Shown here: in pieces, positions 19,442 through 29,057 of the stretch
Layout: each line of letters begins with the position of its first letter
Numbering within the stretch: the stretch's first letter is position 1
DNA from: Ferrovibrio terrae
GTDB lineage: Bacteria; Pseudomonadota; Alphaproteobacteria; Ferrovibrionales; Ferrovibrionaceae
DNA: 64,000 bases
Assembly: GCF_007197755.1 (NCBI RefSeq)
Contig: NZ_CP041636.1
Span: forward strand, 2,330,001 to 2,394,000
Direction: 5' to 3'
Notes under the pieces: model-generated
Database searches by the model: none
The model's input: the letters and a program-made list of their open reading frames with translations, nothing else
What the model was told of the DNA's origin: nothing
Translations under genes and position numbers: made by a program

Positions 19442-20784
19442 GAGTTCTCCGCCAGGATCCGGCCTGCGAGATATAGCGAGCCGGAGATGACGACACGAGC
19501 ATGAACATCGAGGGCCGGTGCTGACGCAGCATCGGCCCTTATCGTTTGGGCGATCTGCCGCATGGCGGCAGCAGCGCTGCCGGCGGGCTCAGCTGTCAGG
19601 CCGACGCTGCGGGCGGCTTGGGCCAGATCCTCGGCCGACAGGCTGTTGGCCTCGCCCGGGATGACAATGCAGCGTGCACCTTCAAGGCCGGGCGCCAGAG
19701 GGCGCAGGAAGCCGGCGGCGTCTTTCGTATTGAGCATGCCGGCGACCAGCCAGGTCGGGCGCGGCGGCAGCAGCTTGAGGGTTTCTGCCAGGGCCTCGCC
19801 GGCCATGGCGTTATGGGCGCCGTCTAACCAAAGTTCAGTCCCAGGCGGCAGCAGGTCGGGCAGCGGGCCTTTGCTCAGCTGCTGCATGCGGGCGGGCCAG
19901 TCGACATGGCGCAGGCCGGCGGCGATGGCCTCCGGAGGTATGGTGAAACCGGAAAGATGCCGGGCGCAGGCAACCGCCACGCCGGCATTCACCACCTGAT
20001 GCGCCCCCAGCAGGGCCGGGCGGGGCAGCGAGAGTTCGATCTCGCTGTCACGCCAGCGGATGCCCCCGGAATCCGTCGGGGAAGTTTCGCGCACCGTCCA
20101 GTCGCGGCCGTGCCGGAACAGCGTCGAGTGGGTCTCGGCAGCGCGTGCCTCGATCACCGCGATGGCGTCATCGGGCTGGGGCCCGACCACGCAGGGCACG
20201 CCGTCCTTCAGGATGCCGGCCTTGTTGGCGGCGATTTTGGCAATCGTGTCGCCCAGGAAAGCGACATGATCGATGCCGATGGGCGTGAGCGCGGTCAGCA
20301 CCGGCTGCGGGATCACGTTGGTGGTATCGGCAATGCCGCCCAGCCCGGTCTCCAGCAGCACGATATCGGCTGGCACTTCGGCGAAGGCGAGATAGGCCGC
20401 CGCCGTGGTGATCTCGAAGAAGGTGATCGGCGCGCCGGCATTGACGCTTTCGCAGCGTTCCAGCAATGCGATCAGTTTTGCATCATCGATCAGCTCGCCG
20501 GCCAGGCGGATGCGCTCGTTGAACCGCACCAGATGCGGCGAGGTATAGGCATGCACACGATAGCCGGCAGCTTGGAGCATCGCCCGCAGGAAGGCGGTGG
20601 TGGAGCCTTTCCCCTTGCTTCCAGCGACATGGAAGACCGGCGGAAGCTGCAGATGCGGGTCGCCCAGCCTGCCCAGCAGGGCGCGGATACGGTCCAGCGA
20701 AAGGTCAATCGCCTTGGGATGCAGCGTGGTCAGGCGCTGCAGTATCTCGTCAAGATCAGCGGGCGCGAGGGCGGGTGGCGCCAT
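19438..20784 (-). CDS. folC: Bifunctional folylpolyglutamate/dihydrofolate synthase
   Basis: A 448-aa Mur-ligase-like enzyme that adds glutamate to dihydropteroate and folates. The P-loop is GSKGKGSTT at about 55-63, and the ligase domain has LDGAHN. I chose the ATG at 20784 ([10 protein letters not shown]) since the 19 residues gained from a start at 20841 are Arg-rich and unlike the family. The start lies 29 bp inside the end of accD; the accD-folC pair is a common alphaproteobacterial arrangement. Confidence 0.93.
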   Translation of the reverse strand: MAPPALAPADLDEILQRLTTLHPKAIDLSLDRIRALLGRLGDPHLQLPPVFHVAGSKGKGSTTAFLRAMLQAAGYRVHAYTSPHLVRFNERIRLAGELIDDAKLIALLERCESVNAGAPITFFEITTAAAYLAFAEVPADIVLLETGLGGIADTTNVIPQPVLTALTPIGIDHVAFLGDTIAKIAANKAGILKDGVPCVVGPQPDDAIAVIEARAAETHSTLFRHGRDWTVRETSPTDSGGIRWRDSEIELSLPRPALLGAHQVVNAGVAVACARHLSGFTIPPEAIAAGLRHVDWPARMQQLSKGPLPDLLPPGTELWLDGAHNAMAGEALAETLKLLPPRPTWLVAGMLNTKDAAGFLRPLAPGLEGARCIVIPGEANSLSAEDLAQAARSVGLTAEPAGSAAAAMRQIAQTIRADAASAPALDVHARVVISGSLYLAGRILAENS

Positions 20785-21700
20785 GCGGAATCTCACCCGT
20801 CGGCGGAATTTCCAGGCCCGGCCGCGGCAGCGCGACGACATCGGCCTTCGGTGCCGGATCGAGCAGCAGACCGACGATACGTCCCAGCGTCTCGCGCAGC
20901 TGGTGACGATGCACGACCATATCGAGCATGCCGTGTTCCAGCAGGTATTCCGACCGCTGGAAGCCCTGCGGCAGGGTCTCGCGGATGGTCTGCTCGATCA
21001 CGCGCGGGCCGGCAAAGCCGATCAGCGCGCCCGGTTCGGCCAGCTGGATATCGCCCAGCATGGCGTAAGACGCCGTGACGCCGCCGGTGGTCGGATCGGT
21101 CAGCACCACGATGAAGGGCAGATGCGCCTCGCGCAGGCGCTGCACGGCGATCACCGTGCGCGGCATCTGCATCAGGCTGAGGATGCCTTCCTGCATGCGG
21201 GCGCCGCCGGCGGCTGCAAACAGGATCAGCGCGGCGCGCTGGTTCACCGCCAGCGTGGCAGCCGCAATCAGCGCCTCGCCGGTCGCCATGCCCATCGAAC
21301 CGCCCATGAAGGCGAAATTCTGCACGGCAGCCACGATGTCCTGACCTTCCAGCGTGCCATGTGCCACAGCGAAGGCATCCCTCTGGCCGGTCTTGCTGCG
21401 GGCGTCTTTGAGGCGGTCCGGATATTTTTTCGAATCACGGAAGTGCAGCGGATCCTGCACGACATCGGGAAGTTCGATGGTCTGGTATTCGCTCTTGTCG
21501 AACAGGGCGGCAAACCGCTGCTTCGGACCCACGCGCATATGGTGGTCGCATTTCGGACAGACGCGCTGGTTCTCATCCAGCTCCTTGGCATAGATCATCT
21601 GGCCGCAATTGCCGCATTTGGTCCAGAGGTTGTCCGGCGTGTCCTTCTTCGTGGTGAATTCACGAATCTTGGGCAGGACGGTGCGGGTCAGCCAGTTCAT
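20756..21700 (-). CDS. accD: Acetyl-CoA carboxylase carboxyltransferase subunit beta
   Basis: A 314-aa subunit of the carboxyltransferase that makes malonyl-CoA for fatty acid synthesis, working with AccA (not in the window). The zinc ribbon is C29, C32, C48, C51, followed by the crotonase-fold domain (AVAHGTLEGQDIVAAVQNF; GGARMQEG). It lies 16 bp after trpA and overlaps folC, so lipid, folate and tryptophan genes share a transcript. Confidence 0.97.
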   Translation of the reverse strand: MNWLTRTVLPKIREFTTKKDTPDNLWTKCGNCGQMIYAKELDENQRVCPKCDHHMRVGPKQRFAALFDKSEYQTIELPDVVQDPLHFRDSKKYPDRLKDARSKTGQRDAFAVAHGTLEGQDIVAAVQNFAFMGGSMGMATGEALIAAATLAVNQRAALILFAAAGGARMQEGILSLMQMPRTVIAVQRLREAHLPFIVVLTDPTTGGVTASYAMLGDIQLAEPGALIGFAGPRVIEQTIRETLPQGFQRSEYLLEHGMLDMVVHRHQLRETLGRIVGLLLDPAPKADVVALPRPGLEIPPTGEIPHGATRPRAR

Positions 21701-21716
21701 CTTGAAACTCCCTCTC

Positions 21717-22538
21717 TCAGGCCGCGGCTTTCGCGACGCCGCGGACGGCGGTGCTCAGTTCGCGCACCAGCTCCAGCACATGTTCGGCCGGATCGATCTT
21801 CTTCATCTGGGCCTCGGCAACCCGTTCCACAAGCGCGGTGCCCACCACGGCGGCATCGGCGACGGAAGCAATCGCGGCGGCGCGCTTGCCGTCGCGGATA
21901 CCGAAACCGACGGCCACCGGAATTTTGGTATGCTGCTTGATCAGCGCCACGGCCTTGCCTACGGCATCCGGATCGGCCGCCGCCGCACCCGTGATGCCGG
22001 CAATCGACACATAATACAGGAAACCAGACGTGTTCTGCAGCACGGTTGGCAGGCGGGCGGCATCGGTGGTCGGCGTGGCCAGCCGGATGAAATGAATGCC
22101 GGCCTTCACGGCGGGAATGCAGAGCTCGTCGTCTTCCTCGGGCGGCAGGTCGACCACGATCAGGCCATCGACGCCGGCGGCTTTCGCATCGACCAGGAAC
22201 TTATCGACGCCATAGGCCGAGATCGGATTGAAATAGCCCATCAGCACGATCGGCGTGTCGTTGTCTTTCTTGCGGAAGTCGGTCACCAGCTTCAGCGTCG
22301 TCTTCATGCTGGCGCCATTGGCGAGTGCGCGCAGGCCCGCGGCTTCGATGGAGGGACCATCGGCCATCGGATCGGAAAACGGCATGCCGAGTTCGATCAC
22401 ATCGGCGCCGGCCACCGGCAATTGCGCCAGCAGGCGCGCGCAGGTGTCGTGATCGGGATCACCGGCAGTGATGAAGGTGACGAGGCCGGCGCGGCCCCTG
22501 GCCTTCAGATCGGCGAAGCGCTTGTCGATGCGGCTCAC
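21717..22538 (-). CDS. trpA: Tryptophan synthase subunit alpha
   Basis: A 273-aa TIM-barrel subunit that releases indole from indole-3-glycerol phosphate. The catalytic acids fall exactly at family positions: E49 ([11 protein letters not shown]) and D60. A 4-bp overlap with the end of trpB couples the two subunits. Confidence 0.98.
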   Translation of the reverse strand: MSRIDKRFADLKARGRAGLVTFITAGDPDHDTCARLLAQLPVAGADVIELGMPFSDPMADGPSIEAAGLRALANGASMKTTLKLVTDFRKKDNDTPIVLMGYFNPISAYGVDKFLVDAKAAGVDGLIVVDLPPEEDDELCIPAVKAGIHFIRLATPTTDAARLPTVLQNTSGFLYYVSIAGITGAAAADPDAVGKAVALIKQHTKIPVAVGFGIRDGKRAAAIASVADAAVVGTALVERVAEAQMKKIDPAEHVLELVRELSTAVRGVAKAAA

Positions 22539-23746
22539 AGTGTCACTCCCAGGGCCTTGGCCACCGTATAGATATCCTTATCGCCGCGACCCGACAGGCA
22601 GACCGCCATCAGATGATCCTTCGGCAGCTTCGGCGCCAGCTTCATCACCTGCGCCAGCGCATGACTGGATTCCAGTGCGGGGATGATGCCCTCCACGCGG
22701 GACAGCAGCTGGAAGGCTTCGAGCGCCTCCTTGTCGGTGGCGGAGACGTAGTTCACGCGGCCCATATCATGCAGCCAGGCATGCTCGGGGCCGATGCCGG
22801 GATAATCGAGGCCTGCGGAAATGGTATGCGCTTCGGTGATCTGGCCGTCTTCGTCCTGCAGCAGGAAAGTGCGGTTGCCGTGCAGCACGCCGGGCACGCC
22901 CTTGGCCAGCGAGGCCGCATGACGCGCGGTGTCCAGGCCTTCGCCGGCCGCTTCGACGGCATAAATCTGCACGTCACGGTCATCCAGGAAGGGATGGAAC
23001 ATGCCCATCGCATTCGAGCCGCCGCCGATGCAGGCGACCAGACTGTCCGGAATGCGGCCCTCGCGCTCGATCATCTGCTCGCGGGTTTCTTCGCCGATGA
23101 TGCTCTGGAAGTCGCGTACCAGCATCGGATAGGGATGCGGGCCGGCAACCGTGCCGATGATATAGAAGGTGTCATGCACGTTGGTGACCCAGTCGCGCAG
23201 CGCCTCGTTCATCGCATCTTTCAGCGTCTTCGAGCCCGATTTCACCGCGCGCACTTCTGCGCCCAGCAGGCGCATGCGGAACACGTTGGGCTGCTGCCGT
23301 TCGATATCCACTTCGCCCATATAGATCACGCAGGGCAGGCCGAAGCGGGCAGCCACCGTCGCGGTCGCCACGCCATGCTGGCCGGCGCCAGTCTCGGCGA
23401 TGATGCGGGTTTTGCCCATGCGCTTGGCCAGCAGGATCTGGCCGATGCAGTTGTTGATCTTGTGCGCGCCGGTATGGTTCAGCTCTTCGCGCTTCAGATA
23501 GATCTTGGCGCCGCCCAGGTGCTTGGTCAGCGGCTCGGCGTAATACAGCGGATTGGGGCGGCCGACATAATCCTTCAGCAGGTAGTCCATCTCGGCCTTG
23601 AAGCTCGGATCGGACTTAGCCTGCTTGTAATGCCGCTCCAGGTCGAGGATCAGCGGCATCAGCGTCTCGGCGACGAACCGTCCGCCGAATTTGCCGAAAT
23701 GGCCCTTCTCATCAGGGCCGGTGCGATAGGAATTGATCGCAGTCAT
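22535..23746 (-). CDS. trpB: Tryptophan synthase subunit beta
   Basis: A 403-aa PLP enzyme condensing indole with serine. The Schiff-base lysine is K96 in [10 protein letters not shown], and the phosphate-binding loop GGGSNAMG is present further on. It begins 44 bp after trpF. Length and N-terminus ([15 protein letters not shown]) are standard for TrpB1. Confidence 0.98.
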   Translation of the reverse strand: MTAINSYRTGPDEKGHFGKFGGRFVAETLMPLILDLERHYKQAKSDPSFKAEMDYLLKDYVGRPNPLYYAEPLTKHLGGAKIYLKREELNHTGAHKINNCIGQILLAKRMGKTRIIAETGAGQHGVATATVAARFGLPCVIYMGEVDIERQQPNVFRMRLLGAEVRAVKSGSKTLKDAMNEALRDWVTNVHDTFYIIGTVAGPHPYPMLVRDFQSIIGEETREQMIEREGRIPDSLVACIGGGSNAMGMFHPFLDDRDVQIYAVEAAGEGLDTARHAASLAKGVPGVLHGNRTFLLQDEDGQITEAHTISAGLDYPGIGPEHAWLHDMGRVNYVSATDKEALEAFQLLSRVEGIIPALESSHALAQVMKLAPKLPKDHLMAVCLSGRGDKDIYTVAKALGVTL

Positions 23747-23790
23747 GGCTTCAGAACCTCAATACGCATTCAATTTACAGAGCCCAGGCA

Positions 23791-24435
23791 TTACAGGCGA
23801 CGGGCAGCGTCAAGAAAGGCACGGATTTTGGCCGGGTCTTTCTGACCAGGCGCGCTTTCCACTCCAGAAGATACGTCCACAGCACTGGCCCCGGATTGCT
23901 GCACGGCCTGCGACAGATTGTCCGGGGTCAGCCCGCCAGCCAGCAGCCAGGGCCGCTTGAATTCGGCGCCCTTCAGGATCGTCCAGTCAAACGCCTTGCC
24001 GTTGCCCCCAGGCAGCGCGACGCCGTCCGCGGCCGGGCGGGCGTCAAACATCAGCCAGTCGACGGCGTCTTCGTAGTCCTTGGCCATCTTCAGGTCGGCC
24101 TTGGTCGAAACCTTGATCGCCTTGATGATCGGCAGGCCGAAATAGACGCTGATCGCGCGGCAGCGTTCCGGCGTCTCGTCGCCATGCAGCTGCAGCAGGT
24201 CAAGTCGCGCCTTGGCCAGAATCTGATCGAGGAAATCGGTTTCCGGATCGACGAAGAGCCCGACGCGGTCGATGCCGCTCGGCACGTTGTGAAGCAGTGT
24301 TTCCGCCTGTTCGGCGCCCAGGTTGCGTGGCGAGGATGGGTAGAAGACGAACCCCACCATGTCGGCGCCATGCGTGACGGCCGCCTCGACGGCAGCCGCA
24401 TCGGTCAGGCCGCAGATCTTGGTGAACAGCGGCAT
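23791..24435 (-). CDS. trpF: Phosphoribosylanthranilate isomerase
   Basis: A 214-aa TIM-barrel isomerase of tryptophan synthesis. KICGL near the start holds the catalytic cysteine C8, and VDVSSGVE near the end holds the catalytic aspartate. I chose the ATG at 24435, one base after the pyrF stop; an upstream ATG at 24477 would give an unlikely N-terminus inside pyrF. Confidence 0.96.
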   Translation of the reverse strand: MPLFTKICGLTDAAAVEAAVTHGADMVGFVFYPSSPRNLGAEQAETLLHNVPSGIDRVGLFVDPETDFLDQILAKARLDLLQLHGDETPERCRAISVYFGLPIIKAIKVSTKADLKMAKDYEDAVDWLMFDARPAADGVALPGGNGKAFDWTILKGAEFKRPWLLAGGLTPDNLSQAVQQSGASAVDVSSGVESAPGQKDPAKIRAFLDAARRL

Positions 24436-24436
24436 C

Positions 24437-25174
24437 TCAGGCGGCACCCAGAACGCTTTCTGCCAACTCTTGCGCAATCGCCTGCGCGCTCGCTTCCGGG
24501 CTTGCGGCTTCGGTGATCGGACGGCCGATCACCAGATGGTCGGCGCCCAGCTTCAGCGCATCGCCCGGCGTCATCACCCGCTTCTGGTCGCCCGCAGCCG
24601 ACCCCTTCGGACGGATGCCGGGCACCACCAGTTTGAAGTCGGGACCGCAGGCCTTGCGCAGCATGTCGATTTCGGTGGCCGCGCAGATCACGCCGTCGGC
24701 ACCGTTGGCCTGCGCCATCTTGGCCAGCCGCACGACGTAGCTGCTGACGTCTTCATTGACGCCAATGGCCTGCAGGTCGGAGGCATCCAGCGAGGTCAGC
24801 GCCGTGACGGCCAGGATCAGGGGGCGCTGGCGCGCCTGATGGGCGGCGTCGACCGCCTGACGGATCATCGCCGGGCCGCCGGTGGCATGCACGGTCAGCA
24901 TCATCGGGCCCATCGCGGCGGCGGCGGAGCGCACTGCGCCGGCCACGGTATTCGGGATGTCGTGGAATTTCAGGTCGAGGAACAGCGGCGTGCCGACCGG
25001 CAGGATGGCGCGCACTTCCGCCGGGCCGTGGGCGGTGAAGAATTCCTTGCCCAGTTTGACGCCGAAACCGGCGGCCGCGGCGGCGCGGGCGCAGCGGGCG
25101 GCGAAGGCCAGTTCGATCGTGTCGATGGCGCAGAAAACAGGGGCGATGCGGGCGGAAAGGGACGTCTTGCTCAT
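24437..25174 (-). CDS. pyrF: Orotidine 5'-phosphate decarboxylase
   Basis: A 245-aa decarboxylase making UMP. The catalytic array is D67-L-K69-x-x-D72 (FLDLKFHDIPNT) with K40 upstream. It is the first gene of the run pyrF-trpF-trpB-trpA-accD-folC. The 71-bp region before it has TATAAG close to the ATG on the coding strand but no convincing -35, so the promoter is uncertain. Confidence 0.97.
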   Translation of the reverse strand: MSKTSLSARIAPVFCAIDTIELAFAARCARAAAAAGFGVKLGKEFFTAHGPAEVRAILPVGTPLFLDLKFHDIPNTVAGAVRSAAAAMGPMMLTVHATGGPAMIRQAVDAAHQARQRPLILAVTALTSLDASDLQAIGVNEDVSSYVVRLAKMAQANGADGVICAATEIDMLRKACGPDFKLVVPGIRPKGSAAGDQKRVMTPGDALKLGADHLVIGRPITEAASPEASAQAIAQELAESVLGAA

Positions 25175-25245
25175 GGGCCGGGCTTATAGCGGAAAGCGAT
25201 CCGGAAGTCTCCCCCCGGCAGCGGGCAAGATGGTGCGCGGCTGGA

Positions 25246-26019
25246 TCAATTTTTACCGGAAACGGCGCTTTTTTGCCCAGGCAGAACGGTGGAAAGCTGA
25301 ATGGCCCGGGCGAGGGAATGTGCCCAGCAGGCATAGCCGAGATCGTTCATGTGCAGGCCGTCGGGGGTGACCATATCGCCCATCTGCAGGCCGCCGCGCA
25401 GCCAGTACCGCATGATGGCAAAACGGCGGAACAGCGCGACGCGCTGCTCGACCGCCAGATCGGCGAGGATTTTCTGCATGGCGATATGATCACGATCCTG
25501 CAGCACTTTCGGCGCATATTGCAGGTCGATCAGCACGACGTCGATGCCGGCCGCCTGCAGCAGGGCGATGCCACGCTGGATATGGGCGCGATAGACCTCG
25601 ACGCCCTGCGAGCGCAGTACATCGTTGGTGCCGAGCTGCCACAGCACCAGATCAGGCCTGATCTCCACCGCATCGGCTTGCAGCCGTTCGTTCATCTGCA
25701 GGATGTCCTGCCCGTTTATGCCGCGGTTGTGCACTTCGACCTGGCCGCCGACCAGCTGTGGCCAGAGCGTGGCAAGCTGCGACGGATAGCTGAATTCCGG
25801 CGCGCTGGCGCCGGCCCCGCCGGTCGAGGACGAACCGATGGCAACAACACTGACGGTTTCGTTGCGCGCCAGTCGCGCCGCCACACGTGGCAGCGGTTGA
25901 CCCAGATCGAGCAGGCCCATCGGGGCGGCACACCGCTCGGCCATCATGGCTCCGGCGGCCTGCGGCAGGGTCGCCAGCAGGGCCAGCAGCAGCGAAGTGG
26001 CCGCGAAAACGCGCGTCAT
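25246..26019 (-). CDS. Secreted SGNH/GDSL hydrolase, catalytically complete
   Basis: 257 aa with a signal peptide (MTRVFAATSLLLALLA, cleavage near AAGA). All SGNH blocks are visible: nucleophile serine in IGSSST (62-66), glycine in NRGINGQ, GTND at 130-133, and D218-G-L-H221. Likely an O-acyl esterase or transferase acting on a periplasmic carbohydrate. It is the last of three coupled genes (overlap ATGA at 26016-26019) behind a paralogue and an OpgC-like acyltransferase, which points to acyl decoration of a glucan or polysaccharide. Confidence 0.85.
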   Translation of the reverse strand: MTRVFAATSLLLALLATLPQAAGAMMAERCAAPMGLLDLGQPLPRVAARLARNETVSVVAIGSSSTGGAGASAPEFSYPSQLATLWPQLVGGQVEVHNRGINGQDILQMNERLQADAVEIRPDLVLWQLGTNDVLRSQGVEVYRAHIQRGIALLQAAGIDVVLIDLQYAPKVLQDRDHIAMQKILADLAVEQRVALFRRFAIMRYWLRGGLQMGDMVTPDGLHMNDLGYACWAHSLARAIQLSTVLPGQKSAVSGKN

Positions 26020-26771
26020 GGTTTGGCTTTTTTCACGGCGGCGGCGATCATGTCGGCCATCTGGCTCGCCAGGCAGCGGTTCTGCGCCTCGGCCTCGCGC
26101 ATCTGCATCGCAAGATCGGTGGTGCGGACATCGAAGCGGTCTTGCTCTGACCAGTGGCGCATGATCTCGAACCGCGGGAACAGCACGATATCCAGCGCCG
26201 AGGCGATCCGTTCCATCACGTCGTTATAGGGCTCGACATCCACCATCATCGACAGCCGCATGCGGTATTGCGGCGCCACCAGCAGAATGTCGGCACCATA
26301 GCTCTGCAGGTGCTCCAGCCCGGCCTTCAGCGCGTCCGAGAAGCTGTTGATGTCGGCCTTCTGGGCGGCATCGACATTACCGGTCTGCCAGATCACCAGG
26401 TCGGGTTGCAGGGCCGGCAGGCGCTGGGCAATGGCGGCGGCCATCTGTGTCGCCGTCATCGTGCGCTCCGACAGATTCTCGATCTGCAGGTTGGCGCCGT
26501 TCAGGCGGCTGGCCAGCGCGTCGGGCAAGCCGGCCGCATAGGAGCGCGGCAAGCCCTTGGAGGTCTGCAGCGACGACGAACTGCCGAGCACGACGATGCG
26601 CAGCGGCTGGCTGGCGGCAAGTTTGCGCGCCACGCGCGGCATCGCCTGTTCGGTATACAGCATGTCGTCGGGCACCGCGCAGCGCGGCTCGTCTGCGGCC
26701 CGGGCGGCATGACTGCAGGCCGCCCAGAGCAGGAGTGCGGCAATGATGGACAGACTCCGGCGGGACATCAT
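26016..26771 (-). CDS. Secreted SGNH-like protein, paralogue with degenerate C-terminal catalytic block
   Basis: 251 aa with a signal peptide (MMSRRSLSIIAALLLWAACS). It is clearly a paralogue of the next gene: GSSSS at 63-67, a GN-D block (QTGNVDA) and the shared LFPRFEIMRHW. The C-terminal DxxH of its partner (DGLH) is replaced by a TTDLAMQM context, so the catalytic histidine appears missing. It may be an accessory binding subunit, or use another residue. ATGA overlaps join it to both neighbours. Start at 26771 is set by the signal peptide and the overlap. Confidence 0.82.
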   Translation of the reverse strand: MMSRRSLSIIAALLLWAACSHAARAADEPRCAVPDDMLYTEQAMPRVARKLAASQPLRIVVLGSSSSLQTSKGLPRSYAAGLPDALASRLNGANLQIENLSERTMTATQMAAAIAQRLPALQPDLVIWQTGNVDAAQKADINSFSDALKAGLEHLQSYGADILLVAPQYRMRLSMMVDVEPYNDVMERIASALDIVLFPRFEIMRHWSEQDRFDVRTTDLAMQMREAEAQNRCLASQMADMIAAAVKKAKP

Positions 26772-27925
26772 GCTTTCACCTCGCCGGTTCGACGGCCGTT
26801 TTCGACCGCCTTGTACCACGTCATCAAAGCCGCCAGCCCAACCAGCAAGACGATTCCGGCCATGCTGACCGCAAGCTGCGCCACCAGTCCGGGCGCGACT
26901 TCGCTGAGCACGAAATGGCCGGCGAACGACAGGAAGATGCCGGCGCAGAAAACATGCAGGGAATGCTGGCCACACAGGATTAGCAGGCCGCTGAGGGGCC
27001 AGCGCAGGAATTTCGCATCGGGCGATACCAGCAGCACGACCAGCCAGGCCAGCGCCAGGAAATGCAGCAGCCGCCAGGTGTCCATCTCGGTCTTGTCGAT
27101 CGGATAAAGCAGACGCTCGATCACATCCGGCACGCGACTGGCCCATTCGGGCCGCAGCCAGCTCAGCACGATGACGGCGGAGAAGATCACGTAGAGGACT
27201 GCTGCGGCGGTGACCGCTTTCGCCGGCAGTCGGCGCCATGGCGCGTGCTGGCGATGCATGGCGCACCAGGCGCCCAGCACAAACAGGAACTGCCAGGCCA
27301 GAGGATTGAAATACCAGCGCCCATCCGGATAGGCCGGCAGGTTCCAGTGCGTGAACTGCACGACAAACCACAGCGCGAAGGAGGCGGCCAGCACCATATG
27401 CGGGCGGCGCTGCATCAGCCACATCACCGGCGGGAAAGCGCCCATCAGCGCGATATACATCGGCAGTACGTCCATGTTGACCGGCCGGAATTTCAGCAGC
27501 AGGGCCTGCAGCATCAGGATATGCGGCTCTTCGAACAGCGAGCCGATATTCATTTCCTCGGCGAGGTCGAGATTGTAGCGCGCGGCGAGCCAGGCGATCT
27601 GGGCGATGAAGATGATGAACAGGAAAACATGCGCGGTGTAGATCTGCCAGACGCGGCGCCAGATCCGCGCCGTGCCGATCACGAAACCCTGGCTGCGCAT
27701 GGCGGCGCCATAGGCCAGCAGCACCGAATAGCCCGAGATGAAGACGAAGGTCTCGGTGGCGTCGGAAAAGCCGTAATTCCGGTTGGACAGCCAGCTAACC
27801 GCGTTGTTGGGGATGTGGTTCAGGAAGATGAACAGCAGTGCCAGCCCGCGAAAGAAATCCAGCCGCAGGTCGCGCGCCTTGGCGGCCGGCTTGCTGGCAG
27901 CTGAAATCTGGTCCGACGCAGTCAT
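26768..27925 (-). CDS. OpgC-domain membrane acyltransferase
   Basis: A 385-aa polytopic inner-membrane protein with about ten hydrophobic segments, starting with the acyltransferase-like LRLDFFRGLALLFIFLNH and a histidine in the first membrane segment. OpgC proteins transfer succinyl or similar groups onto osmoregulated periplasmic glucans. I chose the ATG at 27925 because CAGGAGG lies 12 nt upstream; an in-frame ATG at 27952 lacks a ribosome binding site. It heads the operon with two SGNH proteins and is divergent from a deacetylase gene 79 bp away. Confidence 0.85.
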   Translation of the reverse strand: MTASDQISAASKPAAKARDLRLDFFRGLALLFIFLNHIPNNAVSWLSNRNYGFSDATETFVFISGYSVLLAYGAAMRSQGFVIGTARIWRRVWQIYTAHVFLFIIFIAQIAWLAARYNLDLAEEMNIGSLFEEPHILMLQALLLKFRPVNMDVLPMYIALMGAFPPVMWLMQRRPHMVLAASFALWFVVQFTHWNLPAYPDGRWYFNPLAWQFLFVLGAWCAMHRQHAPWRRLPAKAVTAAAVLYVIFSAVIVLSWLRPEWASRVPDVIERLLYPIDKTEMDTWRLLHFLALAWLVVLLVSPDAKFLRWPLSGLLILCGQHSLHVFCAGIFLSFAGHFVLSEVAPGLVAQLAVSMAGIVLLVGLAALMTWYKAVENGRRTGEVKA

Positions 27926-28004
27926 CTCTGGGGCTATCCTCCTGTTCCCCATTATCGGGAGCCGCTAGGATCTGGGCAATCCCTCCAACGCCGCCAGAGC
28001 GATC

Positions 28005-29051
28005 ATGTCCCGTTTCCGACGCCTCTTTCCTGTTGCCGGCCTTGTCTTCGGACTCTTGGCCGGCCCGGCCCTGGCCCAGGATGCCCGATCGCTCTCGGGC
28101 GCCAGCATCCTGATGTACCACCGCTTCGGCGAGAATACGGTGCCGAGCACGAATATCCGGCTCGAGCAGTTCGATGCCCATATCGCCGAGCTGAAGTCCG
28201 GGCCCTATCATGTGATGAGCCTGCCTGAGATCGTGGCGAAGCTGAAATCCGGCGAGAAGCTGCCTGATCGCGCCGTGGCCATCACCGCTGACGACGCCTA
28301 TATCTCGGCCTTCACCGAAGGCTGGCCGCGGCTGAAAAAGGCCGGCATCCCTTTCACGCTGTTTGTCGCCACCGAGCCGGTCACCAGCAAGCTGAAGGGC
28401 TATCTGACCTGGGACCAGATTCGCCAGATGAAGGCGGAGGGCGTCACCATCGGCGCGCACAGCCATCGTCATCCCTCACTGCCCGCGCTCGGTCCTGACA
28501 AGGCGCGTGAGGATCTCGAAACCTCAATGGCGCTATTCGAGAAGGAGCTGGGCGAGAAGCCCTCTCTGTTCGCCTGGCCCTTCGGTGAGTGGGATGCGCA
28601 TACACTCAAGCTGGTGAAGCAGATCGGCTACAGCGTGGCGTTTGGCCAGCATTCCGGCGTGGCGCACAGCCAGCATGACATGTTCTGGCTGCCGCGCTTT
28701 CCGATGAATGAGCATTTCGGCTCGGTCGAGCGCGTGCGCCAGGCGCTCAACTCCCTGCCGCTGCCGGTGACCGATGTCGAACCGGCCGATGTGCTGGTGA
28801 AGCTGGGTCAGACACAGAACCCACCAATCCTGCGCTTCACGGTTGCGCCGGGCATCGAGCGGCTGAACCAGATGGTCTGCTATACCGGGGAGGGCAAGCA
28901 ACTGACGCCGAAGCTGATCGGCGAGCGCCGCTATGAGATGCACGCGCCAGACGCGCTGAAGCCGCCGCGCGACCGCATTTCCTGCTCGGTGCCCTCCAGC
29001 CAGCAGAGCCGCTTCCGTTGGTTCGGCATCCAGTTCACGGTGATGAAGTAG
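28005..29051 (+). CDS. Secreted polysaccharide deacetylase family protein
   Basis: 348 aa with signal peptide MSRFRRLFPVAGLVFGLLAG and cleavage near ALAQ. The NodB-type metal site is visible: T94-A-D96-D97 and H152-S-H-R-H156 in GAHSHRHP, with later FAWPFGEWD. It likely removes N- or O-acetyl groups from a cell-surface or periplasmic polysaccharide. About 100 residues after the catalytic domain have no recognized motif. Position opposite the OpgC/SGNH operon fits a common polysaccharide-modification theme, an inference from context. Confidence 0.85.
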   Translation: MSRFRRLFPVAGLVFGLLAGPALAQDARSLSGASILMYHRFGENTVPSTNIRLEQFDAHIAELKSGPYHVMSLPEIVAKLKSGEKLPDRAVAITADDAYISAFTEGWPRLKKAGIPFTLFVATEPVTSKLKGYLTWDQIRQMKAEGVTIGAHSHRHPSLPALGPDKAREDLETSMALFEKELGEKPSLFAWPFGEWDAHTLKLVKQIGYSVAFGQHSGVAHSQHDMFWLPRFPMNEHFGSVERVRQALNSLPLPVTDVEPADVLVKLGQTQNPPILRFTVAPGIERLNQMVCYTGEGKQLTPKLIGERRYEMHAPDALKPPRDRISCSVPSSQQSRFRWFGIQFTVMK

Positions 29052-29057
29052 GGCTGC

